64,000 nt of DNA from a virus. Shown here piece after piece: positions 1 to 7,080 of this stretch (the stretch's first letter is position 1; every line of letters begins with the position of its first letter). Position numbers and translations under genes: made by a program. A model generated the notes under the pieces. The model was given only the letters and a program-made list of their open reading frames with translations. It had not been told where the DNA came from and did no database searches. The stretch covers positions 1 to 64,000 of the IMG/VR virus record IMGVR_UViG_3300034031_000020; one strand, written 5' to 3'.

Positions 1-2
1 AC

Positions 3-296
3 GTCACCGTCGGGTACATCCACCAGCAGTACGGCTCGGCGCTCCTCGGCGCGATCGTGGTCGCCGGTGCCCTGTGGGCCGAGAACCACCTCCACAACCT
101 CCGCCCGGTCACCCCGCGCGGCCCCCGCCCCACCCCCGCTCCGGCCCCCGCCGCGAAGCCCGCGAAGGACCCGGTCAAGGTCGCCGCCGCCCGCAAGGCA
201 GCCGCCACCCGGGCCGCCCGCAAGGCAGCCGCCCCGACCGTCACCCACCCGGACACCGCAGCCGCCCTCGGCGAGGACGTTCGCGGATACCTCTGA
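3..296 (+). CDS. Hypothetical protein, 5' end cut by window edge
   Basis: The frame is open to the left edge, so the true start lies outside the window. The visible part holds one hydrophobic stretch (SALLGAIVVAGALW) that could be a membrane segment. A Pro/Ala/Lys/Arg-rich tail with two AARKAA blocks follows, ending at a TGA just before the first repeated promoter. Such a basic, disordered tail after a membrane helix would fit a small membrane-anchored phage protein. No family is recognised and the function is unknown. Confidence 0.6.
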   Translation, partial: VTVGYIHQQYGSALLGAIVVAGALWAENHLHNLRPVTPRGPRPTPAPAPAAKPAKDPVKVAAARKAAATRAARKAAAPTVTHPDTAAALGEDVRGYL

Positions 297-303
297 GACA
301 ATC

Positions 304-344
304 ACGCCCGGGGGGTTGCATTCTCACCCCCCGGGCGTTAGGCT
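304..344 (+). promoter_or_regulatory. Promoter P1 with embedded palindromic operator
   Basis: The -35 is TTGCAT (316-321) and the -10 is TAGGCT (339-344), 17 bp apart. Perfect 13-bp inverted arms (ACGCCCGGGGGGT, 304-316, and its complement, 326-338) overlap the -35 and fill the spacer, so a bound protein would block RNA polymerase. It is the first of eight related sites. It should drive the gene starting at 377, with a leader of about 26 nt that includes a purine-rich ribosome site. Confidence 0.8.
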
Positions 345-376
345 AGGTACATCACCACCGAGGAACGGAGAACGAC

Positions 377-1666
377 ATGACCGCCGCAGGGAAGACCAAC
401 GCCAGCCGGGTCCAGATCAACGACCGGATCATCGTCAAGGTGACCCAGCTCGCCGCCGACGCCAGTTGCACCGACGCCAGCCGCACCAAGACCGGCGAGG
501 GCGTCCAGATCGCCCGGGTGATCGGCAAGGAGAAGTGCGGCAACCGGCGCGGCTACATGGTCAAGACCTCCGCCGGGACGTTCTACGCCGAGCCGGTCCA
601 GACGATGTGGCTGGCACCCGAGGACGCTGCCGGGGTCAAGCGGGCCCGGGTCGAGGCCGAGGCCGAGGACATCGCCCGGGACGCCGTCAAGGCGACCGCT
701 GGCCGAGTCGAGCGGGACCACGCCGAGGCGGTCGCGATCAACGACGAGATCGACGCCGTCGCGGAGACTCCGGCGGCGACCGCCCCCCGCTACACCGTCC
801 AGATGATCGACCGCCGCAAGGGCCGCGAGTTCGCCTACATCAACGACGCCGTGACCGGCGACGTGGCCAAGACCGCCAGTGGCATGACCGAGGCCGAGGT
901 CCAGGCCATCGCCGACAAGCTGAACGTCGACGCGGAGACCGAGAACGCCGTCCGGACTGGCGCAACCCGGGGATGCTGGACGCCGCTCGACGAGCGGGAG
1001 ACCGAGGCCCAGGTCGCGGCCTGGGAGGGGCGCCACGCCAGGCTCGGCGCCGACACCAGCCGCCAGGCGTACCCGCCCATTGCGTACCGGATGGCCGATG
1101 AGGTCGAGGCCCACGAGGAGAACGCCCGCCGGGACGCGCTGGCCGCGTGGAAGACCAGCGCGACCCGCCTCGTTGCTGGGAAACGACTGTGGGAGGACGC
1201 ACAGGCCGAGGCCCGGCAGTACCAGGACACCGGGTTCGGCCTTCTGGTGGCCACTGAGTGGGCGGCGCGGGGTACCCGGGACGACCGGTACGACGAGGCC
1301 GTCACGGCGGCCAGGGACGCCGTGTGGGTGGCGTGGGAGAACCGGCTCACTACCGCGCTAGCCCAGCACATGCTCGGCGACCCGGCGCCGGTGGTGGATG
1401 AGGTCCTCGCGCGGGCCAGCAACTACCACACGATCAGTCGCGGGGACGTCCTCCTCGGGGCGACCCGGACCGAGGAGGAGCACGTAGCGATGGCGCACAC
1501 CTGGCGGACGAGCCAGGCACCCCTCGCCGCCCGCCCCGCCGACCCCCTCGCCGGGCGGACCGACTCGGAGATGTCCCTCGTGGAGATCCTGGCCCGGGGC
1601 CGGGCCGAGGCCGCCGAGGTCTGCCAGTCCTGCAAGACCGCCGGGTGCGTGGAGTGCACCTGCTAG
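377..1666 (+). CDS. Hypothetical 429-aa protein with C-terminal Cys cluster
   Basis: ATG start preceded by GGAACGGAGAACGAC and promoter P1. The N-terminal about 80 residues are compact and the middle is rich in charged helices (Ala, Glu, Arg). The last 14 residues carry a CxxC...CxxCxC cluster (CQSCKTAGCVECTC) typical of a small zinc knuckle. The gene stands alone between promoters P1 and P2, so it is probably its own transcription unit. No family is recognised; an early host-takeover or nucleic-acid-binding role is only a guess from its position. Confidence 0.75.
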   Translation: MTAAGKTNASRVQINDRIIVKVTQLAADASCTDASRTKTGEGVQIARVIGKEKCGNRRGYMVKTSAGTFYAEPVQTMWLAPEDAAGVKRARVEAEAEDIARDAVKATAGRVERDHAEAVAINDEIDAVAETPAATAPRYTVQMIDRRKGREFAYINDAVTGDVAKTASGMTEAEVQAIADKLNVDAETENAVRTGATRGCWTPLDERETEAQVAAWEGRHARLGADTSRQAYPPIAYRMADEVEAHEENARRDALAAWKTSATRLVAGKRLWEDAQAEARQYQDTGFGLLVATEWAARGTRDDRYDEAVTAARDAVWVAWENRLTTALAQHMLGDPAPVVDEVLARASNYHTISRGDVLLGATRTEEEHVAMAHTWRTSQAPLAARPADPLAGRTDSEMSLVEILARGRAEAAEVCQSCKTAGCVECTC

Positions 1667-1680
1667 GACCTGAGATTGTC

Positions 1681-1722
1681 ACGCCCCGGGGGTTGACGTG
1701 GTCACTCCCGGGGCGTTAGGTT
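1681..1722 (+). promoter_or_regulatory. Promoter P2 with embedded palindromic operator
   Basis: The -35 is TTGACG (1693-1698) and the -10 is TAGGTT (1717-1722), with an 18-bp spacer. Inverted arms ACGCCCCGGG (from 1681) and CCCGGGGCGT (to 1716) flank it. It drives the two-gene unit 1810-2317 with an untranslated leader of about 80 nt. Confidence 0.78.
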
Positions 1723-1809
1723 TAGGGCACAACACCACAGCACGTCACCTCGGGGGACCGGCCCGCGACAGCGAGCCGCCGCCCCTGCCGACCGAGGGAG
1801 TCTGCCGAC

Positions 1810-2037
1810 ATGTCCCGTCGCCGTTCGCACAGCCGTACCAGCCGCCACACCGGCCTCGGTCTCGCCGGGTCGCTGTTCCTGCTCCTCCTGGCCGCCGTCG
1901 GCCTCGGGGCCATCGCGCAGACCACGCCGATCCCCGACGGGGTCATCGGGTTCGCGTTCGTCGTCGTGCTCGTCGTCGCCCTGGCGACCGGGTCCGGGTC
2001 CAGCTCCAGCAGCCGCTCCGGCCGACGCCGGTACTGA
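1810..2037 (+). CDS. Small membrane protein, two predicted helices
   Basis: 75 aa. A basic, Ser/Arg-rich N-terminus is followed by two hydrophobic segments (about residues 16-36 and 43-60), then a Ser/Arg tail. The ATG is preceded by GAGGGAG. The gene after it begins 13 nt downstream, so the two are probably co-transcribed from P2. Many phage early regions encode small membrane proteins of this size for exclusion or membrane remodelling; nothing in the sequence says which. Confidence 0.7.
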   Translation: MSRRRSHSRTSRHTGLGLAGSLFLLLLAAVGLGAIAQTTPIPDGVIGFAFVVVLVVALATGSGSSSSSRSGRRRY

Positions 2038-2050
2038 CCGAGGAGAACCG

Positions 2051-2317
2051 ATGCTTGACCAGGAATTCGCCCGGCACACGTGCACCCCCACCGGCAAGGC
2101 CCTGCCGTTCGGTCGCAAGGCCCCGGAGGGTGAGTGCCTGCGCTGTGACCAGCTCCGGGCCGGGGCCGCACCCCGGGAGGCCCCACACGGGATCCGGGAG
2201 CGCAAGGCCGCCGAGGCGGAAGACGCGCGGCGCGCCACCGAAATCTCCGAGCACTTCACGGGCGAGCGCCACCGCTCCGGCGGGTGCGGGCCGGTATGCA
2301 CGTTCGGGGACTGGTAA
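2051..2317 (+). CDS. Small Cys-containing hypothetical protein
   Basis: 88 aa with ATG start and GAGGAGAACC ribosome site overlapping the end of the previous gene region. It has a central CLRCDQ (CxxC) motif and a C-terminal CGPVC pair, so a metal site is possible. The middle is rich in Glu, Ala and Arg. It shares promoter P2 with the membrane protein upstream. No family recognised. Confidence 0.65.
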   Translation: MLDQEFARHTCTPTGKALPFGRKAPEGECLRCDQLRAGAAPREAPHGIRERKAAEAEDARRATEISEHFTGERHRSGGCGPVCTFGDW

Positions 2318-2332
2318 CCGCTCAAGATTCTA

Positions 2333-2373
2333 ACGCCCCGGGGGTTGCAGGCTCACTCCCGGGGCGTTAGACT
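2333..2373 (+). promoter_or_regulatory. Promoter P3 with operator, probably leaderless
   Basis: The -35 is TTGCAG (2345-2350) and the -10 is TAGACT (2368-2373), spacer 17 bp, with inverted arms ACGCCCCGGG and CCCGGGGCGT. Only six bases (TCAGGT) separate the -10 from the ATG at 2380, so transcription should begin at or next to the start codon. Confidence 0.78.
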
Positions 2374-2379
2374 TCAGGT

Positions 2380-2598
2380 ATGACGAAGACGAGCACCCCC
2401 GCCAAGTTCACCACCGAGTTCGCCGCCGACATGACCGTCCAGTACAAGACGGTCAGCAAGGTCCGGCTCGTCGAGCTGGTCGAGGACTTCGGGCGCTCGC
2501 AGAGCTGGAAGGTCATCCCGCTGACCGGCCCGGCGAAGTTCCGGGGTGTCGAGACGGTCGTCTACCTCCGCACCGACGGCTCCGTCCAGCTCTACTGA
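2380..2598 (+). CDS. Small hypothetical protein on a leaderless transcript
   Basis: 72 aa with no room for a ribosome-binding site between the P3 -10 box and the ATG. Leaderless translation is common in actinobacteria, which supports this start. The sequence alternates short beta-like segments (YKTVSKVRLVELVEDF, WKVIPLTG) and ends VYLRTDGSVQLY, suggesting a small beta-rich fold. No family recognised. Confidence 0.7.
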   Translation: MTKTSTPAKFTTEFAADMTVQYKTVSKVRLVELVEDFGRSQSWKVIPLTGPAKFRGVETVVYLRTDGSVQLY

Positions 2599-2609
2599 CC
2601 CACCCGCCC

Positions 2610-2633
2610 GCCGGGCCCCGACCGGGGCCCGGC
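2610..2633 (+). terminator. GC-rich intercistronic hairpin
   Basis: Perfect 10-bp stem GCCGGGCCCC / GGGGCCCGGC with a 4-base loop, directly after the stop of the 2380 gene. There is no U-tract, so it may be a weak actinobacterial-type terminator or an RNA-end stabiliser. A near copy follows the next gene at 2972-2996. Confidence 0.5.
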
Positions 2634-2657
2634 CACACAACCCGACAGGGAGAGACC

Positions 2658-2963
2658 GTGAAGCGCAGTGCCAATGCCTCGAAGCGACAGATCGTCCTCG
2701 TAAAGATCAGAATCATCGCGGAGCGGGCCAACTGGATCAAGAGCACGTGGAAGGTTCCGACGACCGTCTACGTCGAGCCCGCCAACCGCCAGCCAGGCGA
2801 GAGCCTGCACCTCCGACCCCGCCAGGAGGACGAGTACCCGGAGAACCGGGCCGACGCCTGGTACGACCTCGCCAGGCAGGCCGCCGCGATGGCGCGGGAG
2901 GCTGAGCAGCTCCGGGCCTTCGCGATGAAGGAGTACGAGCGGATCAACTCCGCCGCCACCTAG
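2658..2963 (+). CDS. Hypothetical 101-aa protein
   Basis: Begins GTGAAGCGC after an AGGGAGAG ribosome site. It has a basic N-terminus (KRSANASKRQIVLVKIRI) and an Ala/Glu-rich helical C-terminus. It lies between two nearly identical GC hairpins, suggesting a compact gene cassette. No family recognised. Confidence 0.65.
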   Translation: MKRSANASKRQIVLVKIRIIAERANWIKSTWKVPTTVYVEPANRQPGESLHLRPRQEDEYPENRADAWYDLARQAAAMAREAEQLRAFAMKEYERINSAAT

Positions 2964-2971
2964 ACCCGCCC

Positions 2972-2996
2972 GCCGGGCCCCGGTTCGGGGCCCGGC
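2972..2996 (+). terminator. GC-rich intercistronic hairpin, second copy
   Basis: Perfect 11-bp stem GCCGGGCCCCG / CGGGGCCCGGC with a 3-base loop after the 2658 gene. Stem and flanking CCCGCCCGCC match the hairpin at 2610-2633. No U-tract follows. A shorter relative (GCCGGG...CCCGGC) sits just before the gene at 4683. Confidence 0.5.
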
Positions 2997-3033
2997 AGCC
3001 AAAATGATCATCGCAGCACTCTGGAGGCATTAA

Positions 3034-3525
3034 ATGATCACCACAGCTACCCGACACCTGACGGCTTCGATGGTCGTCTTCGATGCCGAGACCATCGACC
3101 ATGCTCCCCGCGTACTGCTGGTACACCACAACGCCACCGGCAAATGGGTGTTCCCCGGCGGACACGTGGACGAGAACGAAAGCCCCCATGAGGCTGCTAT
3201 CCGCGAAGTGCTGGAGGAGACGAAGGTCCAGGCGGCCATCGAGCCTGACCCCGCGCTGCCCGGCCTGAATCAGCATCCCGCGCCGTTCATGGTGGCCGAG
3301 TTCCCGGCACCCGCGAAGCCGGAACGGCCGGGCAAGCCTGCCGAAGTGGCCCACTCGCATATCGACATGCTGTACGTGGGGACAGCGAGGTGCGCGGCCC
3401 TTGAGGCCGCCCTTGACGAGGTATCCGACGTGCGATGGGTACATGCGGCCGACCTCAACGAGCTTGATGTGCGTGCCGAGGTACCAGGCGTGGCCCGTGC
3501 CGCCTGGTACTGGGTGACGCGATAA
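3034..3525 (+). CDS. Nudix hydrolase
   Basis: 163 aa with a Nudix box at residues 43-65: G43, E49, then REVLEE (57-62), the metal-binding helix that hydrolyses nucleoside diphosphates linked to another group. The usual Gly after the EE pair is replaced (E-T-K), a departure from the consensus. A VFPGGHVDENE lead-in and a C-terminal VRWVHAADL segment match the family fold. The length is normal for a single-domain enzyme. Likely roles are sanitising modified nucleotides or reshaping host nucleotide pools. The ribosome site is TGGAGG; the local sequence is less GC-rich than its neighbours, hinting at separate acquisition. Confidence 0.88.
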   Translation: MITTATRHLTASMVVFDAETIDHAPRVLLVHHNATGKWVFPGGHVDENESPHEAAIREVLEETKVQAAIEPDPALPGLNQHPAPFMVAEFPAPAKPERPGKPAEVAHSHIDMLYVGTARCAALEAALDEVSDVRWVHAADLNELDVRAEVPGVARAAWYWVTR

Positions 3526-3547
3526 TTTCGACCAGAGAAGGAGAGCC

Positions 3548-3976
3548 ATGGAACTCCAGGACATCGCCACCGCTCCCAAGTTCGTCCAGCATCAGGCCGC
3601 ACACGCCCTGGCGACGCAGCGCGCCATGAGCGCGCGACTCGGCAAGATCCGGGAGATCGTCATCGGACGGTGGCCTGGCCGGTACGTCGGCGAGGTCCTG
3701 CCGCTCGACGGATCCAATCCGACCGACGACACCATCCCCGCCGGGGACATCTCCAACGACGTGTATGTGGTGGAGGTCCTCGGCAAGGACCCCGACGACC
3801 CCATGTGGACGACGGTCGTTCACGGCGAGTCGGACCGGATGCTGTTCTCCGGCGACGCCGCCCGGTGGACCGCGATCCTCCACGCCATCGCACAGATCCA
3901 CAGCGGGTCGGACAGTCACGCGACCGCCGCGTTCTACGCGGGCCGGGTCCTCGGCCTGCCGGAGACGAAGGACTGA
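3548..3976 (+). CDS. Hypothetical 142-aa protein
   Basis: ATG preceded by AGAAGGAGAGCC, a strong ribosome site, 22 nt after the Nudix gene, so the two are probably co-transcribed. Mixed alpha/beta character, with an acidic middle (GKDPDDPMW) and an Ala-rich helix near the end. Ends just before promoter P4. No family recognised. Confidence 0.7.
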   Translation: MELQDIATAPKFVQHQAAHALATQRAMSARLGKIREIVIGRWPGRYVGEVLPLDGSNPTDDTIPAGDISNDVYVVEVLGKDPDDPMWTTVVHGESDRMLFSGDAARWTAILHAIAQIHSGSDSHATAAFYAGRVLGLPETKD

Positions 3977-3982
3977 TTCATC

Positions 3983-4023
3983 ACGCCCCGGGGGTTGCGG
4001 TCTAACCCCCGGGGCGTTAAGCT
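3983..4023 (+). promoter_or_regulatory. Promoter P4 with operator, probably leaderless
   Basis: The -35 is TTGCGG (3995-4000) and the -10 is TAAGCT (4018-4023), spacer 17 bp. It has the longest perfect arms of the set, 14 bp (ACGCCCCGGGGGTT, 3983-3996, against 4004-4017). The same TCAGGT hexamer as at P3 links the -10 box to the ATG at 4030, again implying a leaderless mRNA. Confidence 0.82.
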
Positions 4024-4029
4024 TCAGGT

Positions 4030-4221
4030 ATGACGCAGACGATGAAGCCCCGGGGATTCTGGAACCTGGCCAACCGCGAGATCCAGATCGACGGCACCTG
4101 GCACCAGCTCGGAAGGTGCTCCCTGATCGGCTCCCGCAACTGGACGATCCGGGACGCCAGCGGCGAGATCCTCGCCCGCTGCTCCGGGAACGCCGAGTTC
4201 CAGATCCGCGAGATCGTCTGA
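4030..4221 (+). CDS. Small hypothetical protein on a leaderless transcript
   Basis: 63 aa. The ATG lies six bases after the P4 -10 box. The sequence reads like a small beta barrel or sheet: alternating strands such as REIQIDGTWHQL, NWTIRDASGEILAR and FQIREIV. This resembles LURP/tubby-like or lipocalin-like short repeats only loosely. It is followed by a second gene in the same unit. Function unknown. Confidence 0.7.
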   Translation: MTQTMKPRGFWNLANREIQIDGTWHQLGRCSLIGSRNWTIRDASGEILARCSGNAEFQIREIV

Positions 4222-4264
4222 AACCCCCGCCCGCATCCACGACCACCAGGGAGCGACCACGGCC

Positions 4265-4597
4265 ATGTTCTTCGAGAAGCCCGGAAGCGTGAAGATCCTG
4301 TACACCGTCGCCGTGACTGGCGGCATGACGTCGGTCCGAGGGGCCGACATGACGCGGGACGTCGTCCCCGAGGTCGCACAGGTCGAGTTCTGGGCCGACG
4401 ACGACGGCATCTCCTGGACCGTCAGGGTCCAGGGCCACGTCCAGCGCAAGGACGGCACCGCAGGGGCCTCGATCCAGGAACACGAGTTCTCGTCGTTCTG
4501 GCACAGCCACGGCATTACCGCGCCGGAGGCTGTCCTGGCGTTCGTCGAGCGGTTCCAGCCGAGGGCGGTCGCGGCGATTGCCGCCGGGAGGGAGTAG
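4265..4597 (+). CDS. Hypothetical 110-aa protein
   Basis: ATG after CCAGGGAGCGACCACGGCC. A central beta-rich portion (VEFWADDDGISWTVRVQGHV) is followed by a helical tail (APEAVLAFVERFQPRAV). It is probably transcribed with the 4030 gene from P4. No family recognised. Confidence 0.68.
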   Translation: MFFEKPGSVKILYTVAVTGGMTSVRGADMTRDVVPEVAQVEFWADDDGISWTVRVQGHVQRKDGTAGASIQEHEFSSFWHSHGITAPEAVLAFVERFQPRAVAAIAAGRE

Positions 4598-4682
4598 CCC
4601 GGACCGGTAGATCACCCGCGAGAGCTCCGGCCACTGACCCACCTGCCGGGCCCACCCGGCACCCACGATCGAGAGGTACGAC

Positions 4683-5033
4683 ATGACCGCCACCGCAGCA
4701 CGCCGCATGTTCAAGCTCCAGTCCTCCACCACCACCGCGACGTACGCCGTCGACGGCGGGCCCACCACCGAACTACCCGACATGACGCTCGGGAATCTGG
4801 ACTGGGTGACCGGCTCGCTGTTCTTCACCCCGACCGAGGTCGCCGTCTGCGTGAACTGGACGACCGGGCTCACCGTCATCGAACTCACCGGCCCCCGCAC
4901 CCGCGACGAGAAGAGCAGCGGGTGGCACCGAATCACGCTCGGTCACTACGGCGAGGGCCACACCTCCGAGTATCAGATCGTCCGGGACGTCGTCAGCCAG
5001 GTCGTCACCGACCACGCTCCCCGCAAGGTCTGA
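4683..5033 (+). CDS. Hypothetical 116-aa protein
   Basis: ATG after CGAGAGGTACGAC. The protein is beta-rich, with a segment DWVTGSLFFTPTEVAVCVNW. A short GC hairpin of the GCCGGG...CCCGGC type lies in the gap before it. No family recognised. Confidence 0.68.
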   Translation: MTATAARRMFKLQSSTTTATYAVDGGPTTELPDMTLGNLDWVTGSLFFTPTEVAVCVNWTTGLTVIELTGPRTRDEKSSGWHRITLGHYGEGHTSEYQIVRDVVSQVVTDHAPRKV

Positions 5034-5109
5034 CCCCCATGCGTCCGGCCGGGTGGGGGCCCGGCTGGGCCATGGACGCCAGAACCCGACGCACGAGAGG
5101 ACGAACACC

Positions 5110-5772
5110 ATGCCTGCCGACACCATCGCCCCACGCTGGCAGCTCACCACGAAGGACATGCTCGCCGCCATGGCCGTTGACCTCCCGGAGGCCGAGCTGG
5201 ACGGGTACCGCATCGAGCGCTTCATCGTCGGCACCGACGTGCGCTCACAGATCGAGCGCTCCAGGCTCGGCGCCAGGGCGCCGCTGCCGGGCACGTACAC
5301 CCGGCTCCGCAGGGGCAACCGGGTGTGGATGTCCGATGTCACCGCCGAGCGGACGGACCACCTGGAGCCGCTGGTTCAGATCGCGGACCGCCGGGCCCGC
5401 CGCGTCGTGATCAACGGCCTCGGCCTCGGGATGGTCGTCAAGGCGGCCCTGGCCTTCGACCACGTCGAACACATCGACGTGGTCGAGGTGAGCCCGATCG
5501 TCGCGAAGCTCGTCGGCCCGACGTACGAGGCCACCGGCCGGGTTCGGGTCCACGTCGCGGACGCGTTCGCACAGATGACCCGCTGGCGCAAGGGGACCCG
5601 GTGGGACGTCGGCTGGTCGGACATCTGGCCGGACCTATGCACGGACAACCTCCCGGCGATGGCCAGGCTGAACCGCTCCTACGGGCACCGCTGCGACTGG
5701 CACGCGTGCTGGAGCCAGCGGGATGTCCGTGCCCACGCCGTGCGGGAGCGGATGCGGAGCGGGTGCTGGTAG
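5110..5772 (+). CDS. Class I SAM-dependent methyltransferase-like protein
   Basis: 220 aa. The start at 5110 is chosen because GAGAGGACG precedes it; an upstream in-frame GTG would add a low-complexity leader. Residues 98-110 (RVVINGLGLGMVV) hold the Gly-rich SAM loop (GLGLG, 103-107). E126 (VVEVSP) would contact the ribose and the D151 region (HVADAF) the adenine, as in spermidine-synthase-like methyltransferases. Substrate unknown. Similar short proteins are widespread in actinophages, so protection or modification of DNA, RNA or a small molecule are all possible. Confidence 0.7.
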   Translation: MPADTIAPRWQLTTKDMLAAMAVDLPEAELDGYRIERFIVGTDVRSQIERSRLGARAPLPGTYTRLRRGNRVWMSDVTAERTDHLEPLVQIADRRARRVVINGLGLGMVVKAALAFDHVEHIDVVEVSPIVAKLVGPTYEATGRVRVHVADAFAQMTRWRKGTRWDVGWSDIWPDLCTDNLPAMARLNRSYGHRCDWHACWSQRDVRAHAVRERMRSGCW

Positions 5773-5780
5773 AACTGATC

Positions 5781-5821
5781 ACGCCCCGGGGGTTGCAAGC
5801 TCACCCCCGGGGCGTTATGCT
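5781..5821 (+). promoter_or_regulatory. Promoter P5 with embedded palindromic operator
   Basis: The closest of the set to consensus: -35 TTGCAA (5793-5798), 17-bp spacer, -10 TATGCT (5816-5821). Perfect 13-bp arms ACGCCCCGGGGGT (5781-5793) and complement (5803-5815). It drives the gene at 5856 with a leader of about 27 nt. Confidence 0.85.
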
Positions 5822-5855
5822 GTGTACGTAGCCGCCGCAACGGAAGGACACGAGG

Positions 5856-6470
5856 ATGAAGATCACGGACATCAAGACCGGAGTCCGGTACCTCTACGCG
5901 ACAAGCCCCGACTGGATCAAGTACCTCAACGCCTACAACCGGTTTGAGGTCCGGATCGACGACCTGACCCGCTACAGGAAGGCGGGCCTCTACAAGAACT
6001 CGTACCACGAGGACCCGAAAGGCTCGTACCTCAAGGCCCGCCGGATCATCACCCAGGCCGTGGGCGACGGTACCCAGATCGAGCAGGAGGAAATGGACGT
6101 CTTCGTGATGGCCCGGTTCCTTGTCGGCGAGTACGCCGAGTGCAAGCGCCGGGCCGACGAGCACCGTGCGGCGATGACCACCGCACGTAACGAACTGGAG
6201 ACCGCCGCTACCGCTGCTGCCGCCCGAGCCGCGAAGCTCGCCGCGCGAGTGAAGACCCTCGGTCTCGATGGGGCGATCGTCGTCACGGCGGATCGGGGAA
6301 GCGAGTACCTGGGGGAGCGCCCAAAGGTCAAGGTCCGCTTCGGCCGTGACGTCGAATCGGTCCTGGACGATCTCCTGTCCCGCCTGGAGCGGGCGTCAAC
6401 GCGCGACCGTCAGTGCCCGGCGGGTCCCGCGTGCTCCGGAGCCGCCTTCCCGGGTCACCCGGCGCATTGA
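5856..6470 (+). CDS. Hypothetical 204-aa protein with helical core
   Basis: ATG after GGAAGGACACGAGG. It has a mixed N-terminal domain (to about residue 95), then a long Ala/Glu/Arg helix likely to form a coiled coil (EYAECKRRADEHRAAMTTAR onward), then a short beta region and a Cys-containing disordered tail. It stands alone between promoters P5 and P6. No family recognised. Confidence 0.7.
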   Translation: MKITDIKTGVRYLYATSPDWIKYLNAYNRFEVRIDDLTRYRKAGLYKNSYHEDPKGSYLKARRIITQAVGDGTQIEQEEMDVFVMARFLVGEYAECKRRADEHRAAMTTARNELETAATAAAARAAKLAARVKTLGLDGAIVVTADRGSEYLGERPKVKVRFGRDVESVLDDLLSRLERASTRDRQCPAGPACSGAAFPGHPAH

Positions 6471-6475
6471 GCAAG

Positions 6476-6518
6476 TCACCCCCGGGGGGTTGCAGGATCA
6501 CACCCCGGGGGTTATGCT
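6476..6518 (+). promoter_or_regulatory. Promoter P6 with direct-repeat operator
   Basis: The -35 is TTGCAG (6490-6495) and the -10 is TATGCT (6513-6518), spacer 17 bp. Here the half-site TCACnCCnnGGGGGTT occurs as a direct repeat (6476-6491 and 6498-6513, 14 of 16 identical, 22 bp apart) instead of a palindrome. It drives the Xre-type regulator gene. Confidence 0.75.
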
Positions 6519-6541
6519 GAGAGGGTAAGTCAGACAGAGCC

Positions 6542-6616
6542 CCTGGCGGGGGCACCCGTTCCGCCCCGACACCCCGCAACGGGGGTGAGCGGCTCCGGCG
6601 AGTAGCCCCCGCCAGG
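6542..6616 (+). promoter_or_regulatory. Structured mRNA leader of the Xre-type gene
   Basis: A perfect 12-bp closing stem (CCTGGCGGGGGC, 6542-6553, with GCCCCCGCCAGG, 6605-6616) encloses at least one inner hairpin (CACCCC-GCAACG-GGGGTG, about 6570-6587). It lies wholly within the leader between the P6 -10 box and the AAAGGAGGGGG ribosome site at about 6639. It looks like a folded regulatory RNA, but no known riboswitch class is recognised. Confidence 0.6.
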
Positions 6617-6654
6617 CAAACCCCATCACCACCAACCGAAAGGAGGGGGTCCCG

Positions 6655-7026
6655 ATGCCGGGACGTGACCCCGACGCCGCGCAGCGATCCGCTGCCGTCG
6701 CTGCGGAGATTCGCGCCGTTATGAAGCAGCAGGGCCTATCCGGCGCTGAACTGGCTGACCGCCTGCGGGACGCCGGGGTCCAGGTCTCGAACGCCATGTG
6801 GGTCACACGTCGGCTCACGGGCCAGGTCAACCTCGTCGAGCCGGAACGCGTCATCTACGGCCCCACGGACGACCTGGCCGCCATCGCCGAGGTACTCAAG
6901 GTCGACCCGAAGCGGTTCGTTCGGGTCGTCAACAGCAAGGCCAGTCACGCGGCGACGTCCGCCACCGGTGGACGTCGCCGCGCACACGCCGCCGCGTACG
7001 ACTCGCCCGACCAGGCCGCCGAGTAA
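6655..7026 (+). CDS. Xre/HTH-type transcriptional regulator
   Basis: 123 aa. Residues about 14-60 fit a helix-turn-helix of the Xre/HTH_3 type: AEIRAVMKQQGLSGAELADRL, then a recognition stretch around SNAMWVTRRLTG, then a helix near DDLAAIAEVLKV. The C-terminus is basic and flexible. A very strong ribosome site (AAAGGAGGGGG) and its own promoter and leader precede it. It is the best candidate in the window for the protein that binds the repeated operators, including its own variant site, which would give autoregulation. Confidence 0.72.
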   Translation: MPGRDPDAAQRSAAVAAEIRAVMKQQGLSGAELADRLRDAGVQVSNAMWVTRRLTGQVNLVEPERVIYGPTDDLAAIAEVLKVDPKRFVRVVNSKASHAATSATGGRRRAHAAAYDSPDQAAE

Positions 7027-7080
7027 CACCCCGCCGATCGAACCCCAGTAGCACCACCGATCGAAAGAGAGCCGATCTCC

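Noticed and set aside
338-1114. Long open frames opposite and inside the 377-1666 gene
   Set aside because: Very GC-rich DNA gives long open frames on every strand; these lack ribosome sites and have Arg/Gly/Pro-rich, low-complexity translations, unlike the gene chosen.
3455-4936. 493-codon leftward open frame over several early genes
   Set aside because: It crosses promoter P4 and five well-supported rightward genes, and its translation is compositionally abnormal.
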